A program made the position numbers and the translations under genes. From NCBI GenBank assembly GCA_030752795.1, contig JASMDM010000065.1:1-64000 (forward strand): a stretch of 64,000 nucleotides of DNA. Reading direction: 5' to 3'. The notes under the pieces were generated by a model that was given only the letters and a program-made list of their open reading frames with translations, did not search any database and had not been told where the DNA came from. Source of the stretch: SAR202 cluster bacterium (GTDB lineage: Bacteria; Chloroflexota; Dehalococcoidia; Lucifugimonadales; UBA1123). The number at the start of each line of letters is the position of its first letter. The stretch's first letter is position 1. Shown here one piece after another: positions 25,513-34,380 of this stretch.

Positions 25513-26403
25513 ATGGCTGACGCATTCGTCGATGTTCTGGAGCAGATACCAAGAGGCCTGGTATACGTTGGGATGGGCATCGTCTTGCTCGTTTTCGCCA
25601 AGTTCGTCCAGGACTTTATCACTCCGTACAAAATCCAGGTGCAACTCAGGACCCACGACAACGTCGCTCTGGCGTTGAGCATCACCGGATACTATCTGGG
25701 GATCGTAATCGTCTTCCTCGGCGCAATGTACCAGCCGTTCGGATTGATCGTCGCCGACTCGAGCCTCGGCTTCACCGAGGCATACTGGGAGGATGTTCTC
25801 AGGGTTCTGGTGTACACCGCAATTGGCATTGTGGTTCTGAACGTCGCGCGTATGATAGTCGACCGGCTCGTGCTGTATAAGTTCAGCACCGAGGATGAGA
25901 TCATCAACGACCAAAATGTCGGCACAGGCGCCGTCGAGGCCGCCGTATACGTCTCAGTGGGCTTGGTAATCGCCGGCTCCATTTCAGGCGAAGGTGGAGG
26001 TCCCGAAACTTCTTTGGCGTTCCTCGCTTTGGGATTGGCGGCGCTGATCCTGTACACGCTGTTCTACGAATTCACCTCATCGTATGACTTGCACGACGAA
26101 ATCGAGAAGGACAACGCCGCCGTTGGGGTGGCGCTGGCAGGCAACCTTGTTGCAATCGGGATCGTCGTGTTCAAGTCGGTGTTCGGAGAATTCACCACTT
26201 GGGAAGAGGGCCTCGCGGGATTCCTGATCTACGCCGTGGTCGGATTTGCGCTGCTGTTCGTGGTTCGAAGAATTACCGACCTGGTGCTGTTTCCAAAGGT
26301 GTCCGTGGCACACGAGCTCGCCGTCGATCGTAATCTCGGCGTGGCGTTTATCGTCAGCGCCATGGCCATCAGCGTGAGCCTGATACTGTTCTTCGCGGTG
26401 TAG
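25513..26403 (+). CDS. DUF350-like membrane protein (two repeats)
   Basis: 296 residues, about eight hydrophobic segments. Two similar halves each begin with a hydrophobic helix and a charged loop with N-V-A-L-A-L (about residues 57-62, DNVALALSITGYYLGI) or N-A-A-V-G-V (DNAAVGVALAGNLVAIGIV), the DUF350 pattern. DUF350 proteins are inner-membrane proteins of unknown role found with DUF4178 and polyamine biosynthesis genes. A good ribosome site (GGGGAAG) precedes the ATG. Likely co-transcribed with the preceding gene. The operon with a polyamine-type decarboxylase starts at 38.4 kb on the other strand. Confidence 0.75.
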   Translation: MADAFVDVLEQIPRGLVYVGMGIVLLVFAKFVQDFITPYKIQVQLRTHDNVALALSITGYYLGIVIVFLGAMYQPFGLIVADSSLGFTEAYWEDVLRVLVYTAIGIVVLNVARMIVDRLVLYKFSTEDEIINDQNVGTGAVEAAVYVSVGLVIAGSISGEGGGPETSLAFLALGLAALILYTLFYEFTSSYDLHDEIEKDNAAVGVALAGNLVAIGIVVFKSVFGEFTTWEEGLAGFLIYAVVGFALLFVVRRITDLVLFPKVSVAHELAVDRNLGVAFIVSAMAISVSLILFFAV

Positions 26404-27130
26404 AGAATTGCCGTCGCACGATGCGCTCAGCTAGGGGTTGCTGACGGCGATTCGCGAGATAATGGCGCCGAACAAATTGTGTCACTGGGATGGAAATGGC
26501 GGCGCGGGATCGGCCTTCAAGACCGATCCCACCATCCAGTTGGTACTCTGGCCCTTTGGTCATCAACTAAATAAGTTGTGCCCAATGCTTCTCGCGATGC
26601 TGGGCATCCGTAGATGGCACCTCGCGCACCCATCCGTTCGCCCCTTCGGAAATCTCAGGGCAGGCTCTGAGCCTGTCGAAGGGCCGCCCACACATAAGAG
26701 TCGCTTGAGCCGTTACGGTCATTGGTTCAGTACGTTGCTCTCAACGTCTCTCGCCAGCTGGGTGGCCCGGAGAATAAGAAGGATTTGGGGTTGCTCAAGC
26801 AACAAGCCGTGTTCAGCGACCAGATTCTTCGTCCTTCCGCGCGTGGAAGGATCAGAATGACGCATTTTGTTCGGCACTACTTATTTTGTTTGTCGCCATT
26901 AGGGCCAAGCCTGGTTCTCATGCTTTGATACGGTGGCGGCAAACGCCATGGGTCATTCTGATCCCTCTGCGGAAGGACGAAGAATCCAGTCGTTGAACAT
27001 GCACGATTGCGATGCGCGACTCGAGCTTCACGTGACGATCGATGATACCCGAACGCCCCTCTCTTTGCCGGAGTCATCGCGGTACTCGACGGAAAAACGC
27101 ACCAATGGAGCCCACTCAACGGGGCGAAGA
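26404..27130. other. Gene-free stretch dominated by repeats
   Basis: Contains the second 340-bp MITE-like element (26558-26897), its flanking motif CACCATCCAGTTGGTACTCT (26530-26549), the shared downstream flank (about 26902-26960) and a further palindromic short repeat at about 26944-26990. No credible gene; the small frames are shadows. Confidence 0.7.
26558..26897 (+). mobile_element. 340-bp MITE-like element, copy 2
   Basis: Terminal inverted repeats at 26558-26576 (GGTCATCAACTAAATAAGT) and 26879-26897 (reverse complement of GGCGACAAACAAAATAAGT). The interior matches the reverse complement of 2869-3208 along its whole length, with substitutions. No coding capacity for a transposase. The two copies therefore lie in opposite orientations although their outer flanks agree in direct orientation. 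Confidence 0.65.
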
Positions 27131-27964
27131 TTGATCAGACGTGTACTTTGGGCCGTGGCCGCCGCCCTCGTGATTATGTTGTCGACGGCTTGTGGCGGCT
27201 CCGAAGACGCGGAACAGTACTTCCTGGCAGGATTGGAATCCAAGAACAGGGCCAACCTGAAGATGCCATCGCCCAATACGACAAAGCCATCGAAGCAGAC
27301 TCCGAGTCCGCGCCGTCCTACCTGAACCGAGGCAACGCCTACGACTTGCTCGGCCAGGTCGAGCGAGCCATCAAGGATTACGATGAGGCGATCCGGATCG
27401 ATCCCGAGTTTGCGTTGGCGTACATGAGCCGAGGAATCGCGTTCAACAAACTCAGGCAGCCTATGTTGTCGCTCAAAGACCTTGACGAAACGATCAATCT
27501 CCAGCCTGATTTTGCGCCTGCGTACGTCAACTGAAGCAACGTTCACGCCGGCCTTGGAAACCACCAGAACGCGGTCAACGACCTGAACGATTCGATCAGG
27601 CTGGACCCACGAAACCCTCGACTTTTTCTGAGACGCGGATACAATTACGAACGGCTGGGTCAACCCTATCGAGCCGTCGATGACTACACCGAGAGTATCC
27701 GCATCGATCCCGAGTTTGCGATCGCGCTCATCAACCGCGGGATTCTGTATGTTGGCTTGGATGAGCTTGAGCTCGCGATTGACGACTTGAACCGAGCCAT
27801 CCGCCTTGACGCCCAATCGGGTCTCGCCTATGCCAATCGAGCCATCGCTTTGCCCATCTCAACCGAGATGTCGAGGCCGACGAGGATGTCGGACGCGCCG
27901 TGGAGCGGGGATCGACGGACCCAGCTTGAGAGCGGAAATCGAGCGAATCAGGTCGCTCAGATAG
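27131..27964 (+). pseudogene. TPR lipoprotein pseudogene
   Basis: A decayed paralogue of the intact gene at 28195-29028. From TTG 27131 it encodes a lipoprotein signal (VIMLSTACGG). It loses frame near 27236-27240 (one base missing), resumes as GQPEDAIAQYDKAIEADS and following TPR units, and meets TGA at 27532-27534 (YVN-stop-SNVHAGLG). The intact paralogue has CGA (Arg) there (YYNRSNVHAK). Two more frame changes near 27850 and 27911 restore the C-terminal LRAEIERIRSLR and stop TAG at 27962-27964. At least four lesions make a functional protein very unlikely. Confidence 0.85.
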
Positions 27965-28194
27965 AAAGAGATCGCGCTCCGGATTCCGTTCGCATCTGTT
28001 TCGGGGGCACAAATCGTCGATAGCGGCGACCGGAACTGTTCCGATCGGCGCCGATCGACTGCCTACCAATCTTCGGCTGGCTCGATTAGACTCATTTGAC
28101 GAAATACTGCGGATCCCCTTGGCCGAAGACGTCGGTTCAGAGCGCCCGATCTTGGCCAATGAGCCTTCTTTGGACCGCATCGGCGAGGTGACAT

Positions 28195-29028
28195 TTGAAA
28201 CGAATCTTACTCCTAACATTTGGCGCGGTGTTCGTGGCGATGTTCATCGTGTCGTGCGGAGGAGCCGGAGAAGCTGAATCGTTCTACAACGCGGGCGTGG
28301 AGATTCAGGACCTCGGATTTCCGAAAGAAGCTATCGAACAATACGACTTGGCCATCGAAGAAGACCCAGATTTCGCCGCCGCCTACATGAACCGCGGCAA
28401 CGCCTACGATGTACTGGGAGACCCGGAACGGGCAATCGCAGACTATGACGAAGCTATCAGGATCGAACCGCACTCTCTGGTGTACGTAAACAGAGGCATC
28501 GCCCACGATAGCTTGGGCCAATCGGAACTCGCGATCGAAGATTTCGACGAAGCCATCAGGCTCGACCCTGAACTCGCCGGCGCGTATTACAACCGAAGCA
28601 ACGTTCACGCCAAAGCGGGCGAATGGGAACTGGCCGTCGTGGACCTCGACAAGGTCATTGAACTCGATCCATTCGACGCCCCAGCGTACATGAACCGCGG
28701 TTTCGTCCACGACAACCTTGGCTTCGCCCAAGATGCATTGATGGACTATGATGAAGCGGTTCGCCTGGTTCCCCGATTCGCGATGGCTTATGTTAATCGA
28801 AGCTTGGTCTTGCTGGATCTTGGACAGAACGAAGCCGCGATTGATGACTTGACAGTGGCCATTCGGATCGACCCTGAGCTGACTCAGGCGTTCGCGACTC
28901 GTGTCATCGCTTACACGCTTATGGGCCGAGACGCCGACGCCCAGAAGGACCTCGAACGCCTGGCCGGGCTCGGATTCGATGGATCGATGCTCGACGCGGA
29001 AGTCGGCCGAATCCAAGCAGCGCGATGA
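28195..29028 (+). CDS. TPR-repeat lipoprotein
   Basis: 277 residues from TTG 28195. A lipoprotein signal peptide (MFIVSC, Cys about 21) is followed by about seven 34-residue tetratricopeptide repeats, each with A-x-x-x-Y-D-x-A-I-x-x-D-P-x-x-A-x-A-Y-x-N-R-G spacing (for example YMNRGNAYDVLGDPERAIADY). TPR arrays are protein-protein interaction scaffolds; anchored outside the membrane this one would organise envelope partners. Partner unknown. It is the intact member of a tandem duplication with the broken copy at 27131. It ends about 40 bases before the convergent end of the SecA operon. Confidence 0.88.
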   Translation: MKRILLLTFGAVFVAMFIVSCGGAGEAESFYNAGVEIQDLGFPKEAIEQYDLAIEEDPDFAAAYMNRGNAYDVLGDPERAIADYDEAIRIEPHSLVYVNRGIAHDSLGQSELAIEDFDEAIRLDPELAGAYYNRSNVHAKAGEWELAVVDLDKVIELDPFDAPAYMNRGFVHDNLGFAQDALMDYDEAVRLVPRFAMAYVNRSLVLLDLGQNEAAIDDLTVAIRIDPELTQAFATRVIAYTLMGRDADAQKDLERLAGLGFDGSMLDAEVGRIQAAR

Positions 29029-29067
29029 TCTGGGGCGGTAGACAGCCAAGCTGAGCGAGGTCGGCGC

Positions 29068-30051
29068 TTACGAAACCGCGTCTCTGGCGTTGCGGAGTTC
29101 AGCCTCGGCCTCGACGATATCCGTCAGTTCGTCGTCGTCGATCCAATCATGGTCGACCGCCGGTTCGATGATCCAGTTCAAGAAGTCATCATCGGGGATG
29201 CATTTTCGCCATTCGGACCTAAACCCATCGAGCGATCCATCGTAAAGCCGCAGAAGAAATACCGCCCGGTACGCGTCGATGCTCTGCGCATCGAAGACCT
29301 GCACCCTTAGGTCGAAGCCACTGCCCGCGGCGAACTCAACCGGCCGCTGGCCTCGTGACGGGCTCACATCGCTGAACGCGTCGAATGCGTCGATGTAGGC
29401 CTCGGCCTCGTCCATCAATTCGCCGATAAACGATCTGCCGTCCTCGCTGATTTCGAGCATGTTCCCGCCCGGCGACGGCGCGATCAGACCCCGGTCGACC
29501 AACGGATTCGCGACTCGGAGCAACTCCGCGTACAGATCGTCGCTGGGAGTCGTCGGCAATACGAAACGGTGCTTATCGAGGAAATAGATTAGCGCGCACG
29601 CCCGCATCCAGCCCGCGAATCCTTCACGGTCGCCGCCGTCGAGCTCGTACGCGGCTAACGCGTCGAATCGGTTCTCCAGCACCAACTGCAGCGACCGATC
29701 GACACTGGAAGACGCCTCTTGGCAGGACTCAGGCGCGACCAAACAGGACACCAATAGCGCCGGATCGACATCGGCCCCGGCGGGCGTTCGGAACGTCATC
29801 CGAGATGTCCCAGCCCTCCAGTGATCGAACATGCCCGACAGCATATCGTAGATTTCGGGGAGGTCCGGATACGTCCGCGTATCCAACCGCAAGCGAACCG
29901 CGTCGATATCAGCGACCGACGGCGGGAACAACTGATCGATCAGATCCACGACGCTCACGTTGGTCTCAACGCGTGGAACATCGATCGTGAAGGCCTCTTC
30001 GGGAGCCATGTCGCCCAAGGTCAGGTTGACCCGAAGCGTTCCTTGGGTCAT
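29068..30051 (-). CDS. Hypothetical protein, last gene of the SecA-like operon
   Basis: About 327 residues. I take the start as ATG 30051 because its ATGA overlaps the stop of the preceding gene (30048-30050), implying translational coupling; the longer frame upstream is the shadow of that gene. No signal peptide or membrane segment; acidic composition. The N-terminal 75 residues (GTLRVNLTLGDMAPEEAFTI onward) look like a beta-sheet domain of unknown family; the rest appears alpha-helical. No known catalytic motif seen. Its consistent place at the end of the operon suggests a role with the exported lipoprotein or SecA-like ATPase (inference). Confidence 0.7.
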   Translation of the reverse strand: MTQGTLRVNLTLGDMAPEEAFTIDVPRVETNVSVVDLIDQLFPPSVADIDAVRLRLDTRTYPDLPEIYDMLSGMFDHWRAGTSRMTFRTPAGADVDPALLVSCLVAPESCQEASSSVDRSLQLVLENRFDALAAYELDGGDREGFAGWMRACALIYFLDKHRFVLPTTPSDDLYAELLRVANPLVDRGLIAPSPGGNMLEISEDGRSFIGELMDEAEAYIDAFDAFSDVSPSRGQRPVEFAAGSGFDLRVQVFDAQSIDAYRAVFLLRLYDGSLDGFRSEWRKCIPDDDFLNWIIEPAVDHDWIDDDELTDIVEAEAELRNARDAVS

Positions 30052-30869
30052 CGCAGACTGGGTCGAACGAATCCGATCACACAAGCACCGCCGCCTCCAC
30101 CCCGGAACCCGCCGCTGCTGCGCGAGGTGCTTGACCGGGCGCTCGAGCCCCAACTGCTGCGAACGCCGGTTCCGCTGCTCTTGAACGAGCTCGACGACTT
30201 CTGCGAGCCCAGATACGAGTTGCGTGCGGTGCTCTTGGTGGCATTGGTGTATTTGGACCCCTGAAACGACTTCTGCTTGCTGAAGTAGGACGTGTTCTTG
30301 GACACCTGGCTGCGGTAGCCCGCCGAAGAGCGGTAGTTGGTGCGGTTGCTCTGCATCGAACCGTAGCGGTTGATTGGTGTCGAGTAGTAGTATCCGCGCG
30401 GCGAGAGTGCGGAAATGACCATGTACGTGAACAGGAAATTCCCGGCGCCGAAATTGTTTCGATAGTAGCCGTTCGAGCCGTGACCCCGGAGTTCGTGCTG
30501 CCGGTCGTGGTCCCGAACGATCGAGAACAGCATGTCGTCGTTCGCGTCCTCGATCTCCTTGCTGCCGTTCAGGTCTTCCCAGCCTTCGAGTGTCAGGTCT
30601 TCGCCGTCTTGTTGGGCTCGGATCAGGACGATTCCATCGCCCTCGTATATCTCGTTCACGCGTTTTTCGAAATCGGACGTGCCGTCGGATTTCTTGAACG
30701 CCTCTTGAACCTCGTCGAGATTGATGCGGCCCGCCGCGCCATCGGTCGCGGCCCAATCCTCATACGTGGGACCGGAGGCGCAAGCGGCCGCGGCCGGGGC
30801 GAGCAACGCCGCGCTGGCAAAGGCTGCCATCGAGGGACGGGTTAATTTGGTGCGTCGGCTCATCGTCAT
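30048..30869 (-). CDS. Ser/Gly-rich lipoprotein, probable substrate of the adjacent SecA-like ATPase
   Basis: About 273 residues. Signal peptide with Arg-Arg start (MSRRTKLT) and lipobox AAAAC (Cys about 30). After it comes DGAAGRINLDEVQEAFKKSD and an acidic loop rich in Asp/Asn (WEDLNGSKEIEDANDD), then YRNNFGAGNFLFTYMVISAL with Tyr-rich repeats. The last 90 residues are Ser/Thr/Lys/Tyr-rich and end SSGGFRGGGGG then Cys. The middle loosely resembles DUF4247-type proteins that occur with DUF4178/DUF350; not certain. A Ser-rich exported protein beside a second SecA recalls accessory Sec systems. Tail Gln/Lys/Ser residues could be sites for a transglutaminase-type enzyme (speculative). Confidence 0.7.
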   Translation of the reverse strand: MTMSRRTKLTRPSMAAFASAALLAPAAAACASGPTYEDWAATDGAAGRINLDEVQEAFKKSDGTSDFEKRVNEIYEGDGIVLIRAQQDGEDLTLEGWEDLNGSKEIEDANDDMLFSIVRDHDRQHELRGHGSNGYYRNNFGAGNFLFTYMVISALSPRGYYYSTPINRYGSMQSNRTNYRSSAGYRSQVSKNTSYFSKQKSFQGSKYTNATKSTARNSYLGSQKSSSSFKSSGTGVRSSWGSSARSSTSRSSGGFRGGGGGACVIGFVRPSLR

Positions 30870-30881
30870 TTCTCCCTTGCC

Positions 30882-33800
30882 CTATGCGAGCAGGCTCAGA
30901 ATCTCCTCCGAGACCGGTGTATGTGACTCCGCGATCGAGGCGTTGTGCTCCTCGAAATGCATGGTCAGGATCAAAGGCATTGCTTCGTCCCACGCCGCGG
31001 TCATCAACTCGCGATACGCGTCGCGTGCGAACTCCGCAAAGTGCGTGGCCGCCATCCGGTGTGTCGGTCCGGCGATCGCCGCGCTGAGCGCCACGTCACG
31101 CAGATGAGACAAGTGGCCGGGCCATAGTTGGTCCGCCGTGCCGACCAGGATCGATCGAGCCCGGTCGGCGTGCGTCTCGTCGCCCAGCGCCGAGCGACCG
31201 TCGGCGAGGCGATCAGTCAACATTTCGGACAACGCGATCGATATCGCGACCTCCCCGGCCCCAAATAAGCCGACGCAGTCGATGCCGAGCTCGCTCCAGA
31301 GGTGCTCAACCAATCCTTCGAACACCGGCAAATAGCCTATCTCAGGCAGATCGCTGAACCACCGCGATACGAACCTCTCGGACCATGTTCGGGCCATGTC
31401 GTCGCACGAGTGCCGCCACGTCGCGTCGCTGAGGATGCTTTGCCTGGCTCGATAGTACGACAGAGTTTGATTCTCGAGCACCGCCGTGTAATCACGGGCC
31501 GATTCGTGGGCGGCGCGCTGGTTTGCTGCCGCCTCGTCTTGTAGGGTCCGAAGGAGCCTGCTCACCCTCGAGCTAGTGCTGCGCCGTCGCAAAGCTTTGG
31601 ATCGAGTCTCCGCGGTCGGCGGCCCTTCGACTGGCTCAGGGCGAACGGATTGGGGCGGGGTCGCGTTCGCTGCGATTTCAGGGCGAACGGCGTGTGAGGA
31701 GCTCTGGATCGCGGCGCCGTCAGACCCGCGGTAACCATTGATGGCTTCTGTCATGAGGCCCGGGCGAACCGTCACCGCTTTGTTTCCGTTCGTGGTGAGC
31801 CTGTCGAACCACCCGCCCCACGCCGAGCACCGCCAGAATAGGTGACCCGACCCTGGCGCCCGCGAGACAGCCAGGCGATTGAGCTGCGGAGCTTGACGGC
31901 TGAACGCGATCGGGTCTTCCTGGACGGAGACCAATATCCTCGAGGCGCCGAACGCCCCTTGGCGACCCGCTCTGCCTCTGAGCTGCCGTTCGGCGCGCGC
32001 GCTCTGGTGCAGGGCAACCCCGATGACGCTCAGTCCGAGCCCGAAGTCGATTGCGTCGCAATCTTCGGAGCCTTCAGCCGTGCAAAGGCTGCGAGAAATG
32101 CGGACCGTGTTCGATTCCGAACCTCCCCACGCACGCGACACCCTGAACCCGGCATTGTCAGCGGCGTCAGTGATGATCCCTGCCTCTTCGCGTGTGTCAC
32201 AGCGTAACTCGATCGTCGCTTCGGGTTGTGCTGCGAGCACGCTTGAGATTCGGTCCAAGCAAGCGGCGATGATTCGGCTGTCGAGACCGTCTTCAATGAT
32301 GATGTCGGTTCCGCGTCCGGCCATATTCGTAGCAACGGTCACGGCGCCAAGTCGCCCAGCCCCGCGCACGATCTGCGCTTCCCAGTCGCTCGTCACCGCG
32401 TTCAGCAATCGGTGTTCGATGCCCGCTCGGTGCAGTTGATCGCTGATTTCCTCGGATTGCCGGACCGACACCGTGCCAATCAAAACGGGCCTCCCGATCG
32501 AACGCCACTTGTCGACTTGCTCGATCAAGGCGGTCTGCACATATTCGTTTGTGGCATGGATCTCCGGAACATGGTCGACTCGACGCTTCGGATGCGTCGG
32601 CGCCACTTTCACCGTCTCGAGATCGTAGGTTCGGTCGAACTCGTCCTGCGCTTCGCTCGCGGTGCCGGTCAGGCCGCTCACGCGCTCGTAGCGGCTAATA
32701 AATCCCGAAACGGTAATCTGGGCAATCGTCTCAGCTTCCGGCCTCGGCTCCAGACCTTCCTTGGCCTCCAGGGCGGCTTGCAGGCCGTGCAGGTACCTGT
32801 TGTCCGGCAACAGCCGACCGTTCATCGGATCGACGATGACGACTCGGCCGTCAGAGACGATATAGTCGATGTCGCGTTTGAACAGCGTGTACGCCCGAAG
32901 CAACTGATGCGCCATGCCGAGGGTCGCGTCCCATTGGCTTTGGTCTGCTTCAGCGCGATTGAAATTCGCCGTCGTCACGTCGGTCAGAACCGGTCGGACC
33001 CACGGGTCGTCCATAAATTTGGATGGCGAACTGTCCGACCGCCCGAGCTCGTGCGCGATGAACTCTTCGCCTCGTTGGGTAAACCGGACCGAGCTCCTCG
33101 CCGAGTCGGTGACAAAGTAGAAGCGGTCTTCGTACCCGCCGACGCCCAGGTCATCGTGCATGTCGTCAAGCTTCGCCATCAGTTGGTGGCGAGCCGTGCC
33201 GTGTCTTGCGACCGCGTCTCTGAGGACTTTGCTCTCCGGATCAGCCGCGTAAAGCATGGCGAGGTCCTCGGCTACGTCGGCGTATTCAGAGCCGGCGAAC
33301 AACACGTTGGCCTCCGCCAGCCGGACCTGCTTGTCGTGTAGCGCCAGGAGTCGCGCGATGGCGTCGATGGCCGATTGGAAGCCGCCCAGGTCGTCCGCCT
33401 GTTCCCCCGAGATGATCAGCGGGGTCTGGTCCTGGTCGATCAGAACGTGGTCGGCTTCGTCCACGATGACGGTGTCCAGCGGGCCCTGAACGGGCCGGGC
33501 CGGCGGCAGCATGAGGTTGTCCCTCAGGTAGTCGAATCCGATCTCTCTGGCCGTGGCGTAGACGATCTCACGCGCATACGCCAGCCTCCGCTCGTCGTCT
33601 TCCATCGACGACAGAATGACGTCGATGCCGAGTCCGAGCGACGCGTAGACGGGCGAAAGCCATTCCGCGTCTCTCGATGCCAGGTAGTCGTTGGCCGTGA
33701 CCACGTGGACGGATCGACCTGCGGCTGCCGCGACGATCGCGGCCAGTCCGGCAGCGACGGTCTTGCCTTCGCCGGCATCCATCTCGACGACAACGCGTCG

Positions 33801-34370
33801 GAGCAGCAGCGCGGCTGTGATCATCTGCTCGCACGTCGGCGTAAAGCGCAGGATATCGTCCGGGTCCAACGCGCGTATCGCGTCGTAGAACGACGCTGGC
33901 AGCGAGACGTCAGCAGGTTGGACGGTCCCGAGCATCGAGCGTGCCCGAACAACGCCCCGCACGATCTCACGTTCGTCTAACGACGCTTTTAATGCGTCGA
34001 TGGTCCGACCCACATCGGTTGTCGATTCGATGACGCTGTCCGCCAGTTCGAAGCATTTCCGAATCGCCTCCGGGACCGATTCGTCGTCGAATACTCGCCA
34101 CGCGCCCAGGCGGCGCTCCATGGCGACGCTCGCAGCCGCAATCGCGCGCGACAGCGAAGCGGCGGACTCGGGCTGCATCGTCGCGTTTTGTAACTCCGCT
34201 CGGAGCTCAGAATCCGACAAGCGGTGGCAGTCGATTTGACCGGCGAAGTCGGCGCATTCCGTCGCCCATCGTAGCAATCGTCTGTCCCGGGACGAGGTCA
34301 TATCTCGCAACCAGCCGAAGAGCCCTGTTGCTGATTGAACGCGACCTGCGATTTGGCGGAGCGTGCTCAT
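30882..34370 (-). CDS. Divergent SecA-like translocase ATPase (accessory SecA type)
   Basis: About 1162 residues from ATG 34370 (AGGA upstream); a GTG at 34388 overlapping the previous gene is also possible. Visible SecA landmarks: Walker A EMDAGEGKT (canonical MRTGEGKT varied), TANDYLASRDAEW, DEAD-type DEADHVLIDQDQTPLIISG, GLTGTASEAQDEFDRTYDL, NMAGRGTDI and QLRGRAGRQG. It pumps proteins across the membrane with ATP. Two additions: about 85 residues between NMAGRGTDI and GLSVIG, longer than in standard SecA, and about 75 residues (roughly 850-925) encoded by a REPIN-like repeat pair. The C-terminal zinc/SecB tail is absent. Inference: dedicated to a special substrate, not the housekeeping SecA. 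Confidence 0.85.
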   Translation of the reverse strand: MSTLRQIAGRVQSATGLFGWLRDMTSSRDRRLLRWATECADFAGQIDCHRLSDSELRAELQNATMQPESAASLSRAIAAASVAMERRLGAWRVFDDESVPEAIRKCFELADSVIESTTDVGRTIDALKASLDEREIVRGVVRARSMLGTVQPADVSLPASFYDAIRALDPDDILRFTPTCEQMITAALLLRRVVVEMDAGEGKTVAAGLAAIVAAAAGRSVHVVTANDYLASRDAEWLSPVYASLGLGIDVILSSMEDDERRLAYAREIVYATAREIGFDYLRDNLMLPPARPVQGPLDTVIVDEADHVLIDQDQTPLIISGEQADDLGGFQSAIDAIARLLALHDKQVRLAEANVLFAGSEYADVAEDLAMLYAADPESKVLRDAVARHGTARHQLMAKLDDMHDDLGVGGYEDRFYFVTDSARSSVRFTQRGEEFIAHELGRSDSSPSKFMDDPWVRPVLTDVTTANFNRAEADQSQWDATLGMAHQLLRAYTLFKRDIDYIVSDGRVVIVDPMNGRLLPDNRYLHGLQAALEAKEGLEPRPEAETIAQITVSGFISRYERVSGLTGTASEAQDEFDRTYDLETVKVAPTHPKRRVDHVPEIHATNEYVQTALIEQVDKWRSIGRPVLIGTVSVRQSEEISDQLHRAGIEHRLLNAVTSDWEAQIVRGAGRLGAVTVATNMAGRGTDIIIEDGLDSRIIAACLDRISSVLAAQPEATIELRCDTREEAGIITDAADNAGFRVSRAWGGSESNTVRISRSLCTAEGSEDCDAIDFGLGLSVIGVALHQSARAERQLRGRAGRQGAFGASRILVSVQEDPIAFSRQAPQLNRLAVSRAPGSGHLFWRCSAWGGWFDRLTTNGNKAVTVRPGLMTEAINGYRGSDGAAIQSSSHAVRPEIAANATPPQSVRPEPVEGPPTAETRSKALRRRSTSSRVSRLLRTLQDEAAANQRAAHESARDYTAVLENQTLSYYRARQSILSDATWRHSCDDMARTWSERFVSRWFSDLPEIGYLPVFEGLVEHLWSELGIDCVGLFGAGEVAISIALSEMLTDRLADGRSALGDETHADRARSILVGTADQLWPGHLSHLRDVALSAAIAGPTHRMAATHFAEFARDAYRELMTAAWDEAMPLILTMHFEEHNASIAESHTPVSEEILSLLA
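31626..31808. repeat. REPIN-like inverted repeat pair inside the SecA-like gene
   Basis: Arms at 31626-31646 and 31788-31808 are the same sequence family as 1001-1021 and 1087-1107. On the coding strand they read as the peptides WFDRLTTNG and VRPEPVEGPP. The interval is a low-complexity stretch that keeps the SecA frame open. It falls between the last motor motif and the helical scaffold, a region that standard SecA proteins have much shorter. Confidence 0.7.
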
Positions 34371-34380
34371 TGTCGTCCTG

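Noticed and set aside
27532-27534. TGA in the TPR gene as a selenocysteine codon
   Set aside because: The intact paralogue has Arg CGA here and the gene has several frameshifts, so it is a nonsense mutation.
30052-30756. N-terminal extension of the last operon gene
   Set aside because: It is the shadow of the Ser/Gly-rich lipoprotein in another frame, with Arg/Pro-rich composition.
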